Shown here piece after piece: positions 43,964-53,640 of a stretch of DNA of 64,000 nt. Every line of letters begins with the position of its first letter. Position 1 is the stretch's first letter. The translations under genes and the position numbers were made by a program. The notes under the pieces were generated by a model. The model made no database searches and was not told the DNA's origin. It was given only the letters and a program-made list of their open reading frames with translations. Source of the DNA: Bradyrhizobium sp. C9 (lineage in GTDB: Bacteria; Pseudomonadota; Alphaproteobacteria; Rhizobiales; Xanthobacteraceae); assembly GCF_002532045.1 (NCBI RefSeq), contig NZ_NWTG01000001.1, positions 248,001 to 312,000 on the forward strand, read 5' to 3'.

Positions 43964-45685
43964 ATGCATGAACTGATTCGCGATATCACGCTCTGTATCC
44001 TGTTTGCCTGGGGGATCGGGCTGCTCGCCCATTTCTCCCGGCAACCGCTGATACTGGCCTACCTTATCGCCGGCTTTTTCATTGGTCCATTCGGCATGGG
44101 CTGGGTCAAGTCCCAGGAATCGATCAGCGTCATCTCCGAGCTCGGCCTGATCTTCATGCTGTTCATGATCGGGCTGGAAATCGACCTCAAGAAGATCATC
44201 CGTGCCGGCAAGGTCATCCTGTTCGCCGGTGCCGGCGAGCTGATCGGGGGCTGCCTGATCGGCGTGGCGTTCTTTGCCGGGATCGGCCTTGCGATCGGCG
44301 GCGGCAAGTTCGATGCGGTCTATCTCTGCGTCGCCTGCGCGCTGTCCTCGACCGTCATCATCGTCAAGGTGCTCTACGAGAAGCGCGAGCTGGATACGCT
44401 GCCGGGCCGCATCACGCTCGGTGTGCTGGTGCTGCAGGATATCTTCGCGATCCTGTTCCTGGCGGTGCAGCCGAGCCTCGACAATCTGCAGATCGGCGTC
44501 GTGCTGCTGTCGATCGCCCGCGTTGCGGTGCTGGTCGCGACCGCACTGGTGCTCAGTCGCTACGTGCTGCCGCGGCTGTTCCACCAGATCGCGCGCCGGC
44601 CCGAGCTCGTGTTGCTCGGCGCGCTCGCCTGGTGCTTCCTGATCGGCGAGATCGCCGAGCGGCTGCATCTGTCGCGTGAGATGGGCTCGTTGGTCGCCGG
44701 CGTCTCGATCTCCACCTTTCCCTATGCGCTCGACGTCACCGCCAAGGTCACGACGCTCAGGGATTTCTTCATCACGCTGTTCTTCGTCGCGCTCGGCATG
44801 ACGATCCCGATCCCGGGCCTGCAGGTGATCTGGCTCGCGCTCGTCATCGCGGCGTTCACGGTGGTGAGCCGCCTGGTTACGACGTTCACGCCGCTCTACC
44901 TGATGAAGCAGGGTTTGCGCGCCAGCCTGCTGCCGGCGATCAACCTGGCGCAGATTTCCGAGTTCTCGCTGGTGGTGATCCAGACCGGCATTGCCGCCAA
45001 CCACATCGGGACCGAGACCGCGAGCGCGGCCTCGTTCGCCTTCGTGGTGCTGGCGGTGCTCTCGACCTTCGCGATGGGCCGCAGCGACCAAATCGTGCGT
45101 AGCCTGATCGGTCCGTTGAAGCGGATCGGGCTGCGCGATCTCGACCATGTGGGCGAGGGCGGCCAGGAGGGGGGACACGGCGAGATCAGGCGTATCGTGA
45201 TCCTCGGCTTTTTCCGCGCGGCGAGCGCCTTGGTCAACCAGATCGAGCGGCAGAACCAGTCGCTGCTCGAGCAGATCAGCGTCATCGACTTCAATCCGCT
45301 GGTGTTTCGCACGCTGACCGACCGCGGCATGCACGTGATCTATGGCGACATCAGCAATGTCGACACGCTGGTGCACGCCGGCATCGGCAAGGCCGAGATC
45401 ATCATCCTGAGCGTGCCGGACTTCCTCCTGGTCGGTGCCGACAATGAAAAGCTGGTGCGCCACGTCCGCGCCCTCAATCCGACTGCGCGGATCGTCGCCA
45501 CCGCGGATCTCCTCAGCGGCGTCGACGATCTCTACGAGGCCGGTGCCGACTATGTGACGGTGACCCGGCTCAGCGACGCCGGCGAGCTCTATTCGGTGAT
45601 CGAAGCCGCCGACGCCGGCCTGCTCGACGACAAGCGGGCCGAGATGGATGCTCAGCTCAGCGACCGGCGAGAGGTGCTGCCGTAA
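43964..45685 (+). CDS. CPA2-type monovalent cation:proton antiporter with RCK-like domain
   Basis: This 573-residue protein has about twelve transmembrane helices in the first 380 residues (KefB/YbaL-like), including the GLEIDLKKI segment. A cytoplasmic TrkA-N/RCK-like domain from about residue 400 follows. The nucleotide-binding glycine motif, normally GxGxxG, is GFFRAAS here, so ligand binding may be altered. It exports potassium or sodium in exchange for protons, controlled by redox or nucleotide state in the family. Confidence 0.88.
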   Translation: MHELIRDITLCILFAWGIGLLAHFSRQPLILAYLIAGFFIGPFGMGWVKSQESISVISELGLIFMLFMIGLEIDLKKIIRAGKVILFAGAGELIGGCLIGVAFFAGIGLAIGGGKFDAVYLCVACALSSTVIIVKVLYEKRELDTLPGRITLGVLVLQDIFAILFLAVQPSLDNLQIGVVLLSIARVAVLVATALVLSRYVLPRLFHQIARRPELVLLGALAWCFLIGEIAERLHLSREMGSLVAGVSISTFPYALDVTAKVTTLRDFFITLFFVALGMTIPIPGLQVIWLALVIAAFTVVSRLVTTFTPLYLMKQGLRASLLPAINLAQISEFSLVVIQTGIAANHIGTETASAASFAFVVLAVLSTFAMGRSDQIVRSLIGPLKRIGLRDLDHVGEGGQEGGHGEIRRIVILGFFRAASALVNQIERQNQSLLEQISVIDFNPLVFRTLTDRGMHVIYGDISNVDTLVHAGIGKAEIIILSVPDFLLVGADNEKLVRHVRALNPTARIVATADLLSGVDDLYEAGADYVTVTRLSDAGELYSVIEAADAGLLDDKRAEMDAQLSDRREVLP

Positions 45686-46013
45686 GGGGTGCATCCACTT
45701 GGCGATTGCGCCGTCAGGCGCGCCTTCGCCGGCGCGATTGCGTAGCCCGGATGGAGCGAAGCGAAAATCCGGGGCCACGCACGCAGAAACACCCCCCGGA
45801 TCGCGCTTCGCTCCGGGGCTACCGAGCACGATCCGGAAAAGTGGGCTTCCGTTCTTTGGCGGGTTCAAGTTCAAACAAGAAATCAAACAGGAGATGAGGT
45901 CCGTCCCCGGTCCTGGTATGCCTGCCGGACGCATGGCGGGTTGCATAATGATACTGGCGCTGACATCGGAACCCGGCTAATCCACTGCCTGCATAAAGCG
46001 AGATGTCAGGACA
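45686..46013. other. 328-bp gene-free region before ribB
   Basis: The region holds a dispersed palindromic repeat at 45742-45822. The remainder is mixed sequence leading to ribB. I looked for the conserved boxes of an FMN riboswitch and did not see them. No small gene is supported. Confidence 0.6.
45742..45822. repeat. dispersed GTAGCCCGGATGGAGCGAAG repeat
   Basis: Outer arms GTAGCCCGGA...GCGAAGCG and CGCTTCGCTCCGGGGCTAC are near-perfect complements around a central spacer. The form is that of the well-known GTAGCCCGGATGGAGCG intergenic repeat common in proteobacteria. Confidence 0.75.
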
Positions 46014-47090
46014 ATGGCCGATACGATCCAGGAAGTGCTGCAAGCCTTTGCGAAGGGTGAGCTCGTCGTCGTCACCGACGATGACGATCGGGAGGGCGAG
46101 GGCGATCTGATCATCGCGGCGTCGTTCTGCACGGCGGAAAAGATGGCCTTCATCATCCGCCACACCTCCGGCATCGTGTGCGCGCCGATCACCACCGAGG
46201 ACGCCCGCCGGCTGCGGCTCGACCCGATGGTGGCGCATAACGAGTCCAACCACACCACGGCCTTCACCGTCTCGATCGACTACAAGCCCGATGGCGGCAC
46301 CGGCATCTCGGCCGACGAACGTGCCTCCTGCTGCCGCGCGCTCGCCAATCCCAATGCCGGCGCCAATGATTTTGCGCGCCCCGGCCATATCTTCCCGCTG
46401 ATCGCGCGCGACGGCGGCGTGCTGCTGCGCTCCGGCCACACTGAGGCCGCGGTCGATCTGTGCCGGCTCTCCGGCCTGCCGCCGGTCGGCGTCATCAGCG
46501 AGCTGATGAATGACGATGGAACCGTGATGAAGGGCGAGCAGGTCGCGAAATTCGCCGCCGCCCACAAGCTCAAGCATGTCACGATCGCGGACATGATCGC
46601 CTATCGTCAGGCGCGTGAGAAGCTGATCGAGCGGGTCGCAACCTTCACCACCGAAAGCCCGATCGGCCCGCTGCAGGGCTATGCCTATCGCTCGCCGTTC
46701 GACGAGATCATGCATGCGGCCTTCGTCTACAACGGCATCGGCGACGGCCGGGACGTGCTGACCCGGCTGCACAAGCCCAATATCGTGACCGACCTCTTCA
46801 CCGGTCCGGCGCGGATGGAAGCCGTGTTGCGGCACTTCAAGGCCGCCGGCCGCGGCGTGCTGGTCTATCTGCGCGACGGTGCCGCCGGTGTTCCGGTCCA
46901 GCCGGTGAGCGAGCAGAAATCGGCAGAGGCCGATCGCAACAAGCAATGGCGTGAAGTCGGCGTCGGCGCACAGATCCTGCGCGATCTCGGCATCACCTCG
47001 ATCCGGCACCTGACCTCGTCGGTGCACGACTACAAGGGTCTGTCCGGTTTCGGCATCGAGATCGTCTCGAACGAGAGGCTGGACTGCTAG
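46014..47090 (+). CDS. ribB: 3,4-dihydroxy-2-butanone 4-phosphate synthase with degenerate GTP cyclohydrolase II-like tail
   Basis: This 358-residue protein has an intact DHBP synthase domain (about residues 1-205), with DDDDREGEGDL, ARPGHIFPL and LRSGHTEAAVDL. It makes the four-carbon unit of riboflavin from ribulose 5-phosphate. The C-terminal half aligns with GTP cyclohydrolase II, but the zinc cysteines are missing: the region equivalent to HSECLTGD..RCDCG reads LHKPNIVTDLFTGPAR. RibA activity must come from another gene. No FMN riboswitch is seen upstream. Confidence 0.9.
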   Translation: MADTIQEVLQAFAKGELVVVTDDDDREGEGDLIIAASFCTAEKMAFIIRHTSGIVCAPITTEDARRLRLDPMVAHNESNHTTAFTVSIDYKPDGGTGISADERASCCRALANPNAGANDFARPGHIFPLIARDGGVLLRSGHTEAAVDLCRLSGLPPVGVISELMNDDGTVMKGEQVAKFAAAHKLKHVTIADMIAYRQAREKLIERVATFTTESPIGPLQGYAYRSPFDEIMHAAFVYNGIGDGRDVLTRLHKPNIVTDLFTGPARMEAVLRHFKAAGRGVLVYLRDGAAGVPVQPVSEQKSAEADRNKQWREVGVGAQILRDLGITSIRHLTSSVHDYKGLSGFGIEIVSNERLDC

Positions 47091-47094
47091 CACC

Positions 47095-47178
47095 CGTCAT
47101 TCCGGGGCGATGCGTCAGCATCGAACCCGGAATCTCGAGATTCCGGGTCTGGTGCTAGCGCGCCATCCCGGAATGACG
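47095..47178. repeat. nested palindromic intergenic repeat
   Basis: Outer 12-bp arms CGTCATTCCGGG and CCCGGAATGACG enclose a perfect 24-bp palindrome (arm ACCCGGAATCTC) at 47125-47148. It follows the ribB stop by four bases and may stabilise or end the transcript. Confidence 0.75.
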
Positions 47179-47262
47179 GTGAGAGGATCACCAATTGCGC
47201 TTCGCAGCATAGCGCTTTAATTTATCCGCCAATTTCCGACCGACGATGCGAAAGGATGTTTC

Positions 47263-48477
47263 ATGAGCGTGCGCCCCCAGTCCAAGGACAAGCCGGCTGC
47301 CGCCAGCTTCCAGTGGGATGATCCGTTCCTGCTCGACGACCAGCTCACCGAAGACGAACGCCTGATCCGCGACACCGCGCGGGCCTATGCGCAGGACAAG
47401 CTGTTGCCGCGGGTCACCAAGGCCTATCTGGAAGAGAAGACCGACCGCGAGATCTTCAACGAGATGGGGGAGCTCGGCCTGATCGGCGTGACGCTGCCCG
47501 AGGAATATGGCTGCGCCAATGCGAGCTACGTGGCCTACGGCCTCGTCGCGCGCGAGATCGAGCGCGTCGACAGCGGCTATCGCTCGATGAATTCGGTGCA
47601 GTCGTCGCTGGTGATGTATCCGATCTACGCCTATGGCGATGAGAACCAGCGCAAGAAATATCTGCCCAAGCTCGCGACCGGCGAATGGGTCGGCTGCTTC
47701 GGACTGACCGAGCCGGATGCCGGTTCCGATCCGGGCGGCATGAAGACCCGCGCTGAGAAGGTGGCCGACGGCTACAAGCTGAACGGCTCCAAGATGTGGA
47801 TCTCGAATGCGCCGATCGCCGACGTGTTCGTGGTGTGGGCCAAGTCGGCCGCGCACGACAACCAGATCCGCGGCTTCATCCTCGAGAAGGGCATGAAGGG
47901 CCTGTCGGCGCCGAAGGTCGGCGGCAAGCTCTCGCTGCGCGCCTCGATCACCGGCGAGATCGTGCTCGACAACGTCGTGGTGCCGGAAAGCGCGCTGCTG
48001 CCCAACGTGTCCGGCCTCAAGGGCCCGTTCGGCTGCCTCAACCGCGCCCGCTACGGCATCTCCTGGGGCGCGCTCGGCGCCGCCGAGGACTGCATGCACC
48101 GCGCACGCCAGTACACGCTCGACCGCAAGCAGTTCGGCCGGCCGCTCGCCGCCACCCAGCTGGTGCAGAAGAAGCTCGCCGACATGGAGACCGAGATCGC
48201 GCTCGGCCTGCAGGCCTCATTGCGCGTCGGCCGCCTGATGGACGAGGGCAAGATGGCGCCCGAGATGATCTCGATCGTCAAGCGCAACAATTGCGGCAAG
48301 TCGCTCGACATCGCCCGTATGGCGCGCGACATGCACGGCGGCAACGGCATCCAGATCGAGTATCACGTGATGCGTCATGCCGCGAACCTCGAGACGGTGA
48401 ACACCTATGAGGGTACGCACGACGTCCACGCGCTGATCCTCGGCCGCGCGATCACCGGCATCCAGGCGTTCTCGTAA
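47263..48477 (+). CDS. gcdH: glutaryl-CoA dehydrogenase
   Basis: This 404-residue acyl-CoA dehydrogenase-family flavoprotein has the substrate-binding arginine region [16 protein letters not shown] and the catalytic glutamate in [10 protein letters not shown] near the C-terminus, features of glutaryl-CoA dehydrogenase. The FAD-binding segments are [12 protein letters not shown] and [11 protein letters not shown]. It oxidatively decarboxylates glutaryl-CoA to crotonyl-CoA in lysine and tryptophan degradation. No electron-transfer flavoprotein gene is nearby. Confidence 0.93.
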   Translation: MSVRPQSKDKPAAASFQWDDPFLLDDQLTEDERLIRDTARAYAQDKLLPRVTKAYLEEKTDREIFNEMGELGLIGVTLPEEYGCANASYVAYGLVAREIERVDSGYRSMNSVQSSLVMYPIYAYGDENQRKKYLPKLATGEWVGCFGLTEPDAGSDPGGMKTRAEKVADGYKLNGSKMWISNAPIADVFVVWAKSAAHDNQIRGFILEKGMKGLSAPKVGGKLSLRASITGEIVLDNVVVPESALLPNVSGLKGPFGCLNRARYGISWGALGAAEDCMHRARQYTLDRKQFGRPLAATQLVQKKLADMETEIALGLQASLRVGRLMDEGKMAPEMISIVKRNNCGKSLDIARMARDMHGGNGIQIEYHVMRHAANLETVNTYEGTHDVHALILGRAITGIQAFS

Positions 48478-48489
48478 AGCGGCGCCCAC

Positions 48490-48583
48490 CCAAACGCTGT
48501 CATGGCCGCGCTTGTCGCGGCCATCCACGTCTTGGGCTCCAAAAGAAGACGTGGATGCCCGGGACAAGCCTGGGCATGACGAG
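48490..48583. repeat. intergenic inverted repeat
   Basis: The centre contains perfect 12-bp arms, CATCCACGTCTT at 48522-48533 and its complement at 48546-48557. Outer GTCATGGCC-like and GGGCATGAC-like words also pair. It sits between gcdH and the MBL-fold gene and resembles other dispersed repeats in the window. Confidence 0.65.
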
Positions 48584-48618
48584 GTCAAACGAGAATCCGG
48601 AAAGCACGGACAGCAGCC

Positions 48619-49536
48619 ATGGCCGACAACGACGACATCCCGTTCAACCGCGATTTTCCGCTGAAGCCCGGCGTGGTCGAACAGGTGCGGCCCGGCGTGC
48701 GCCGCGTCCTCTGCAACAATCCGAGCCCGTTCACCTTCACCGGCACGGTGAGCTACATCGTGGGCCAGGGCAAGGTCGCGATCATCGATCCCGGTCCCGA
48801 CGATGAGGCGCACGCGAAGGCGCTGCTCGATGCGGTCAAGGGCGAGACCGTGACGCATATCCTGGTGACCCATACCCATCGCGACCATTCGCCGAACACA
48901 CCGCGGATCAAGGCCGCGACCGGCGCGCCCGTCTACGCTGAGGGGCCGCACCGCGCCTCGCGCCCGCGTTTCGAGAGCGAGAAGCACAATCCGGAATCCG
49001 GCGCCGACCGCGATTTCCGGCCCGACATCGAGGTCAAGCACGGCGACGTCATCGAGGGTAGTGGCTTCGCGCTGGAGGCCGTCGCCACCCCCGGTCACAC
49101 CGCCAACCATCTGGCGTTCGCGTGGGCCGAGCGTAGCATCAATTTCGTCGGCGACCATGTGATGGGCTGGTCGACCTCTATCGTGGCGCCGCCCGACGGT
49201 TCGATGATCGACTACATGGCCTCGCTCGAGCAACTGGGGCAGCGGCCCGAGCAGCTCTATTTCTCCGGCCATGGCCCAGAGATTCCGGAAGGCCCGCGCT
49301 TTGTCCGTTTCCTGGCGCGGCATCGCCGCGCGCGCGAGGCGTCGATCCTGCATCGGCTGGCTAAGGGCGAGGCCGACATCCCGACCATGGTGCGGGCGAT
49401 CTATATCGGGCTCGATCCGCGGCTCGCCAATGCCGCCGGCTATTCCGTGCTCGCGCATCTGGAGGACCTGGTCGCGCGCGGCATCGTGGCGACGGATGGC
49501 GATCCCGTGATCGGCGGCACGTACAGGATGGCTTAG
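48619..49536 (+). CDS. MBL-fold metallo-hydrolase
   Basis: The 305-residue protein has the metallo-beta-lactamase metal motif His85-x-His87-x-Asp89-His90 (THTHRDHSP), and later ATPGHTANH and FVGDHVMGW. The C-terminal part (TMVRAIYIGLDPRLANAAGYSVLAHLEDL) is the winged-helix-like tail seen in LACTB2-type members. These act as thioesterases or nucleases. Its placement after gcdH could hint at CoA-ester metabolism, but that is weak. Confidence 0.88.
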   Translation: MADNDDIPFNRDFPLKPGVVEQVRPGVRRVLCNNPSPFTFTGTVSYIVGQGKVAIIDPGPDDEAHAKALLDAVKGETVTHILVTHTHRDHSPNTPRIKAATGAPVYAEGPHRASRPRFESEKHNPESGADRDFRPDIEVKHGDVIEGSGFALEAVATPGHTANHLAFAWAERSINFVGDHVMGWSTSIVAPPDGSMIDYMASLEQLGQRPEQLYFSGHGPEIPEGPRFVRFLARHRRAREASILHRLAKGEADIPTMVRAIYIGLDPRLANAAGYSVLAHLEDLVARGIVATDGDPVIGGTYRMA

Positions 49537-49538
49537 TT

Positions 49539-49580
49539 CGTCATTGCGCGGCTCGCGCTGCGCGCGCCCCGGAATGACGG
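49539..49580. repeat. short CGTCATT/AATGACG repeat
   Basis: TCGTCATTGCG and CCGGAATGACG end words with GCGCG-rich stems between them form an imperfect hairpin in the gap between convergent genes. It shares words with 47095-47178. Confidence 0.5.
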
Positions 49581-49585
49581 GAAGT

Positions 49586-50443
49586 TTATTTCTTCACCGA
49601 CTTCGCCGGCGGCGCCTTCGGCGCGACCGGGGCTGCCTTCTTCGCCGGTTTGGCGTTTTCGTTGTCGGCGGCGGTGTTGAGGTCCTCGATCAGCTTCTTG
49701 ACCCGCGCGGCGTTGCTGCCGAGATCGGTGTCGAAATAGCGCGAGGCGGAGCGGATATCGACGCGCGAGTCCTCGTCATCGGGCGTGACCCGGATCGAGA
49801 CGTCCTCGCGGAAGCCCATGATCGGCGTGCGTGCCACCGCCTCGATGCGGCCGATCCGGCGCGGCGGCTGCGGCGCGCGCGCGTCGATCACGAGCCATTT
49901 GCGGCGGTTCACCAGCCGCAAGGTCATCTCGTAGGCGCGGTCGACCGGGGTTTCCAGTTCGACGGTTTCGATATCGGGATAGGCCGTGCGCTGCCGCTCG
50001 GCCGAAGCGAGGCCGGCATAGGCGGCCGGATTGGTGCCTTCCCCGGTGCGCAGCCGCGCCAGCGCCTCGAATTTCGGCGGGTCGATCGGGTCGGTGGTGA
50101 CGTCGTAGAGCCGCGGCAGCTTGCGGTACTGATAGGTCAGGTAGCCCGGGTAGGCGAGGATCGCGGCGTCGATCAGGAACGCGAGCAGGATCCGGCCCAT
50201 GCCGCGGGTCCCGTTCTGCCAGATCGCGGCGAAGGCGGCCAGCCCGAGCAGGATCGACAGGCCGGCGAGGCCCAGCGCGCCGAAGAAGGTCGCCAGCGCC
50301 GGTTTGACCTCCAGGAACCCAAAGCGGACGATCAGGATCGAGACCACCACCGCGACGACGGAGAAGATGGCAAGGTTACGCGACCAGGTGGCGAGACCGG
50401 ACACGGGCTCCTGCTGGTAGGGAGCGGAAAACCTGCGCGCCAT
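49586..50443 (-). CDS. DUF1499 domain-containing membrane protein
   Basis: This 285-residue protein has three predicted N-terminal membrane helices (residues about 20-105). A DUF1499 domain (YDVTTDPIDPPKF through GFREDVSIRV and VDIRSASRYFDTDLGSN) and a Lys/Ala/Pro-rich tail (APKAPPAKSVKK) follow. The function of the family is unknown. The domain probably lies outside or at the membrane surface. It converges on the MBL-fold gene. Confidence 0.82.
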   Translation of the reverse strand: MARRFSAPYQQEPVSGLATWSRNLAIFSVVAVVVSILIVRFGFLEVKPALATFFGALGLAGLSILLGLAAFAAIWQNGTRGMGRILLAFLIDAAILAYPGYLTYQYRKLPRLYDVTTDPIDPPKFEALARLRTGEGTNPAAYAGLASAERQRTAYPDIETVELETPVDRAYEMTLRLVNRRKWLVIDARAPQPPRRIGRIEAVARTPIMGFREDVSIRVTPDDEDSRVDIRSASRYFDTDLGSNAARVKKLIEDLNTAADNENAKPAKKAAPVAPKAPPAKSVKK

Positions 50444-50564
50444 CGTCGAAAAATCTGCCGGTTGAGACTGCCCCCGGCGACCTCAGCCGCCGCCAATCAT
50501 CGTGTGAGACCACGGACCTGCGGCGAATTCAAGGGATTTGGGCGTGATGTGGCGGTCGACTCTT

Positions 50565-50697
50565 CCCTTCTCCCCTTGTGGGAGGAGGTGGCGCGGACGT
50601 AGTCCGCGACGGATGAGGGGTCTCTATCCGCGGAGAGAACCCCTCACCCGCCTCGCTTTGCTCGCTGTGAGCCGACCCTCCCCTCCAGGGGAGGGTG
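50565..50697. repeat. dispersed palindromic repeat before the acyl-CoA ligase 3' end
   Basis: The stretch holds nested stems: CGCGGAC/GTCCGCG, GATGAGGGGTCTC matched with AACCCCTCACC, CGAGCAAAG-type stems and CCCTCCCCTCCAGGGGAGGG. Similar words appear at 15517-15690 and 23487-23690. It covers most of the 259-bp gap. Confidence 0.6.
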
Positions 50698-50702
50698 AAC
50701 TG

Positions 50703-52331
50703 TCAAGCCGCGGCGGTCGGGAAGGTGTAATCCTTGAACTGGTCGCGCAGCGCCGTTTTCAGGATCTTGCCGGTCGCGGTGTGGGGAATGCCGTCGACGA
50801 AGGCGACGTCGTCGGGCATCCACCATTTGGCGATCTTGCCGTCCATGAACTTCAGGATGTCCTCGCGCGTGGCGCTCTGGCCCTGCTTGAGCTGTACGAT
50901 CAAGAGCGGCCGCTCATCCCATTTGGGGTGATGGACGCCGATCACGGCGGCTTCCGCCACCGCCGGGTGGCCAACCGCGAGGTTCTCGAGATCGATCGAG
51001 GAGATCCATTCGCCGCCGGACTTGATCACGTCCTTGGAGCGGTCGGTGATCCGCATGTAGCCGTGCTCGTCCATCGTCGAGACGTCGCCGGTGTCGAAAA
51101 AGCCGGCATCGTCGAGGATGTTGCTGTCGACCCGGAAGTAGGCTTTGGCGATCGCGGGGCCGGAGACCTTGAGACGGCCGAAGGTCTTGCCGTCCCACGG
51201 CAGTTCCTTGCCGGCATCGTCGGTGATCTTCATCTCGACGCCGAACGGCGGGTAGCCCTGGGTCTGCAGGATGTCGAGCCGCTCCTCGCCGCTGCGATCG
51301 GTGAACGGCGGCTTCAGCGTGGCCAGCGTGCCGAGCGGGCTCATCTCGGTCATGCCCCAAGCGTGGCGCACCTGGCTGCCCATGTCGAGGAATGCCTTGA
51401 TCATCGAGCGCGGCATCGCCGAGCCGCCGCAGATCACCATCTGCAGGTCCGGCAGCTTGACGTTGTTGGCGGCCATGTATTGCAGCAGCATCAGCCACAC
51501 CGTCGGGACACCCGCGGTATGGGTGACCTTCTCGGTCGACAGCAATTCGTACACCGACGCGCCGTCGAGCTTCGGACCGGGCATCACCAGCTTGGTGCCC
51601 ATCGATGGTGCGGAGAACGCGATGCCCCAACTGTTGGCATGGAACAAGGGGACCACCGGAAGCATTGTGTCCGACGCGGAGGTGCCGAGCGCGTCCTTCG
51701 AGTTGGCCATCAGCGCGTGCAACACGTTGGACCGGTGCGAATACAGGACACCCTTGGGATCGCCCGTCGTGCCGGAGGTGTAGCACATCGCCGCGGCGGT
51801 GTTCTCGTCGAAGGTCTTCCACTCGAACTTGCCGTCGGACGCCGCGATCCAGTCCTCATAGGCGACCGCGTTCTTCAGCGTGGTCTGCGGCATGTGCGCC
51901 TTGTCGGTCAGCACCACGTAGCGCTCGACGCTCGGCAGCTGGCTGGCGATCTTCTCCAGCACCGGAACGAAGGTGAGGTCGGTGATGACGATGCGGTCCT
52001 GGGCATGGTTGACGATCCAGGCGATCTGCTCCGGAAACAGTCGTGGATTGACCGTATGGCAGATCGCGCCGATCCCCATGATGCCGTACCAGACCTCGAG
52101 GTGGCGCCAGGTGTTCCAGGCGATGGTGGCGACGCGGTCGCCGAGCTTGATGCCGTCGCGTTCGAGGCTCTGCGAGACCTTCAGCGCGCGGGCATGGATT
52201 TGGGCGTAGTTGGTGCGATGAATGGGGCCTTCGACCGAGCGGGTCACGACTTCCTGCGTGCCGTGATATTTGGCGGCGTGCTCAATAATCTTGTGACACA
52301 GCAAGGGCCAATCTTGCATCAAGCCAAGCAT
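50703..52331 (-). CDS. medium/long-chain fatty-acid acyl-CoA ligase
   Basis: This 542-residue ANL-superfamily enzyme has the AMP-binding P-loop [22 protein letters not shown], the DTGDV adenylate motif and the C-terminal lysine region [10 protein letters not shown]. It activates fatty or aromatic acids as CoA thioesters with ATP. ATG 52331 has GAGGAGG at good distance; TTG 52337 is not needed. It diverges from the extensin-like gene. Confidence 0.92.
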   Translation of the reverse strand: MLGLMQDWPLLCHKIIEHAAKYHGTQEVVTRSVEGPIHRTNYAQIHARALKVSQSLERDGIKLGDRVATIAWNTWRHLEVWYGIMGIGAICHTVNPRLFPEQIAWIVNHAQDRIVITDLTFVPVLEKIASQLPSVERYVVLTDKAHMPQTTLKNAVAYEDWIAASDGKFEWKTFDENTAAAMCYTSGTTGDPKGVLYSHRSNVLHALMANSKDALGTSASDTMLPVVPLFHANSWGIAFSAPSMGTKLVMPGPKLDGASVYELLSTEKVTHTAGVPTVWLMLLQYMAANNVKLPDLQMVICGGSAMPRSMIKAFLDMGSQVRHAWGMTEMSPLGTLATLKPPFTDRSGEERLDILQTQGYPPFGVEMKITDDAGKELPWDGKTFGRLKVSGPAIAKAYFRVDSNILDDAGFFDTGDVSTMDEHGYMRITDRSKDVIKSGGEWISSIDLENLAVGHPAVAEAAVIGVHHPKWDERPLLIVQLKQGQSATREDILKFMDGKIAKWWMPDDVAFVDGIPHTATGKILKTALRDQFKDYTFPTAAA

Positions 52332-52408
52332 ACGCAAATTCCTCCTCGATCCTCACGCATGATCCACCGGCATCTTGGACGGGCCGGCAGTAAAATCATG
52401 GAACTGAC

Positions 52409-53617
52409 ATGAACTGTAGCGCGGAGAAAGCAAGCCGAAAATGGCCTGATGGCGCGTTTCGTCGCGCCGCCGCGGCAATGGTTACCGCTGCCGCCGCGCT
52501 GCTTTGGCTTGGCATGCAAGCCGGGCCTGCGCAGGCCGCCCGCGGCACGCCTGGCTTTCCCTGGGACGATCTGTTCGGAGTCCGGCCGCACAGGGTGCAC
52601 AAGGCGGTCCGCCGCTCGGCGGTGCCGCTGCCGAAGCCGCGTCCGGCGGAGGCGCCTCCGGCAACCGAAGCGCCCGCAGCTGCTGACGCGCCAGCGGCCA
52701 CCGAGCCAGCGCCGCCCGCGGCCGCGGCACAGCCACCGGCCGCGCCTGCTGGGGCTGCCAGGCCCGGCGAGACCGCCAAGCCGGCCGAAGCAGCCAAGCC
52801 CGCCGAGCCGCCCAGGCCGCAGCTTTCAGCCTGCCGGCAGGCCCTCACTGAGGAGATCGCGATTGCGCCGAGCATTCCGGATATCCACGGCGCCGGCGGC
52901 TGCGGCGGCGAGGATCTGGTGCGGCTCGAGGCCATCGTGCTGCCGGACAAGCGCAAGGTCGCGGTCAAGCCCGCGGCGATCCTCCGCTGCAAGATGGCAA
53001 GTGCGGTCGCCGACTGGGTCCGCTCCGATATCGCGCCGCTGGCGCAGAGCCTCGGGGGCGGGATCAGCAATCTCGACAATTTCGACTCGTTCGAATGCCG
53101 CGGCCGCAATCGCGTCGTCGGCGCGCAGCTCTCCGAACATGGCCGCGCCAATGCGCTCGACGTGCGCGCCTTCGGTCTCGTCAACGGCAAGTCGATCTCG
53201 CTGACCGACCGCAGCGCGCCGCGCGATTTGCGCGAGACCGTGCTGCATTCGGTCTGCGCCCGCTTCTCCACCGTGCTCGGTCCGGGCTCGGATTGGTACC
53301 ACGAGGACCACATCCATCTGGACCTAACGGAGCGCCGCAACAATTACCGGATCTGCCAGTGGAACGTTTACGATCAGCTGCCGCGCGTCGCACCGCTGTT
53401 GCCGGCCGAGCGCCCCGAAGCAGCGCCGCCGCGCGAGGTCGCCGCAAAATCGGACGCGTCCAAGCCGGACCCATCCAGGCCGGACGCGTCCGAAGCCGAC
53501 CGCGGCAAGGCCGACGAGCCCGATGCGGCGAAATCAGATGATGCGACCGCGCCCGAAGGCGCTGCCGAGACCAAGCCGCAGCCAACAAAAAAGCGCCGGC
53601 AAAGCCGGCGCTTTTGA
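52409..53617 (+). CDS. extensin-like family protein, exported
   Basis: This 402-residue protein has a signal peptide (hydrophobic residues about 19-42, ending AQAA). A Pro/Ala/Glu-rich linker (about residues 70-135) leads to an extensin-like C-terminal domain carrying SEHGRANALDVRAF and WYHEDHIHLDL, which resembles the zinc site of VanY-type D,D-carboxypeptidases. A charged Asp/Pro/Ser/Lys-rich tail ends it. It probably acts on peptidoglycan in the periplasm. The stop codon lies inside a terminator hairpin. Confidence 0.85.
   Translation: MNCSAEKASRKWPDGAFRRAAAAMVTAAAALLWLGMQAGPAQAARGTPGFPWDDLFGVRPHRVHKAVRRSAVPLPKPRPAEAPPATEAPAAADAPAATEPAPPAAAAQPPAAPAGAARPGETAKPAEAAKPAEPPRPQLSACRQALTEEIAIAPSIPDIHGAGGCGGEDLVRLEAIVLPDKRKVAVKPAAILRCKMASAVADWVRSDIAPLAQSLGGGISNLDNFDSFECRGRNRVVGAQLSEHGRANALDVRAFGLVNGKSISLTDRSAPRDLRETVLHSVCARFSTVLGPGSDWYHEDHIHLDLTERRNNYRICQWNVYDQLPRVAPLLPAERPEAAPPREVAAKSDASKPDPSRPDASEADRGKADEPDAAKSDDATAPEGAAETKPQPTKKRRQSRRF
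53589..53615. terminator. bidirectional rho-independent terminator
   Basis: Perfect 12-bp arms AAAAGCGCCGGC and GCCGGCGCTTTT around an AAA loop give a strong GC stem with A-run on one side and T-run on the other, so it can stop transcripts from both directions. It serves the extensin-like gene and the convergent L,D-transpeptidase gene and overlaps the extensin-like stop codon. Confidence 0.9.
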
Positions 53618-53640
53618 TCGCGGTTGCGACGTGACTGGGA

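Noticed and set aside
43919..45946. 675-codon minus-strand open frame over the antiporter gene
   Set aside because: Its translation is rich in Asp, Arg, His and Gln with no hydrophobic core, while the plus strand encodes a clear membrane transporter.
45823..46013. possible FMN riboswitch upstream of ribB
   Set aside because: The conserved sequence boxes of the element are not present; only a dispersed repeat and unstructured sequence were seen.
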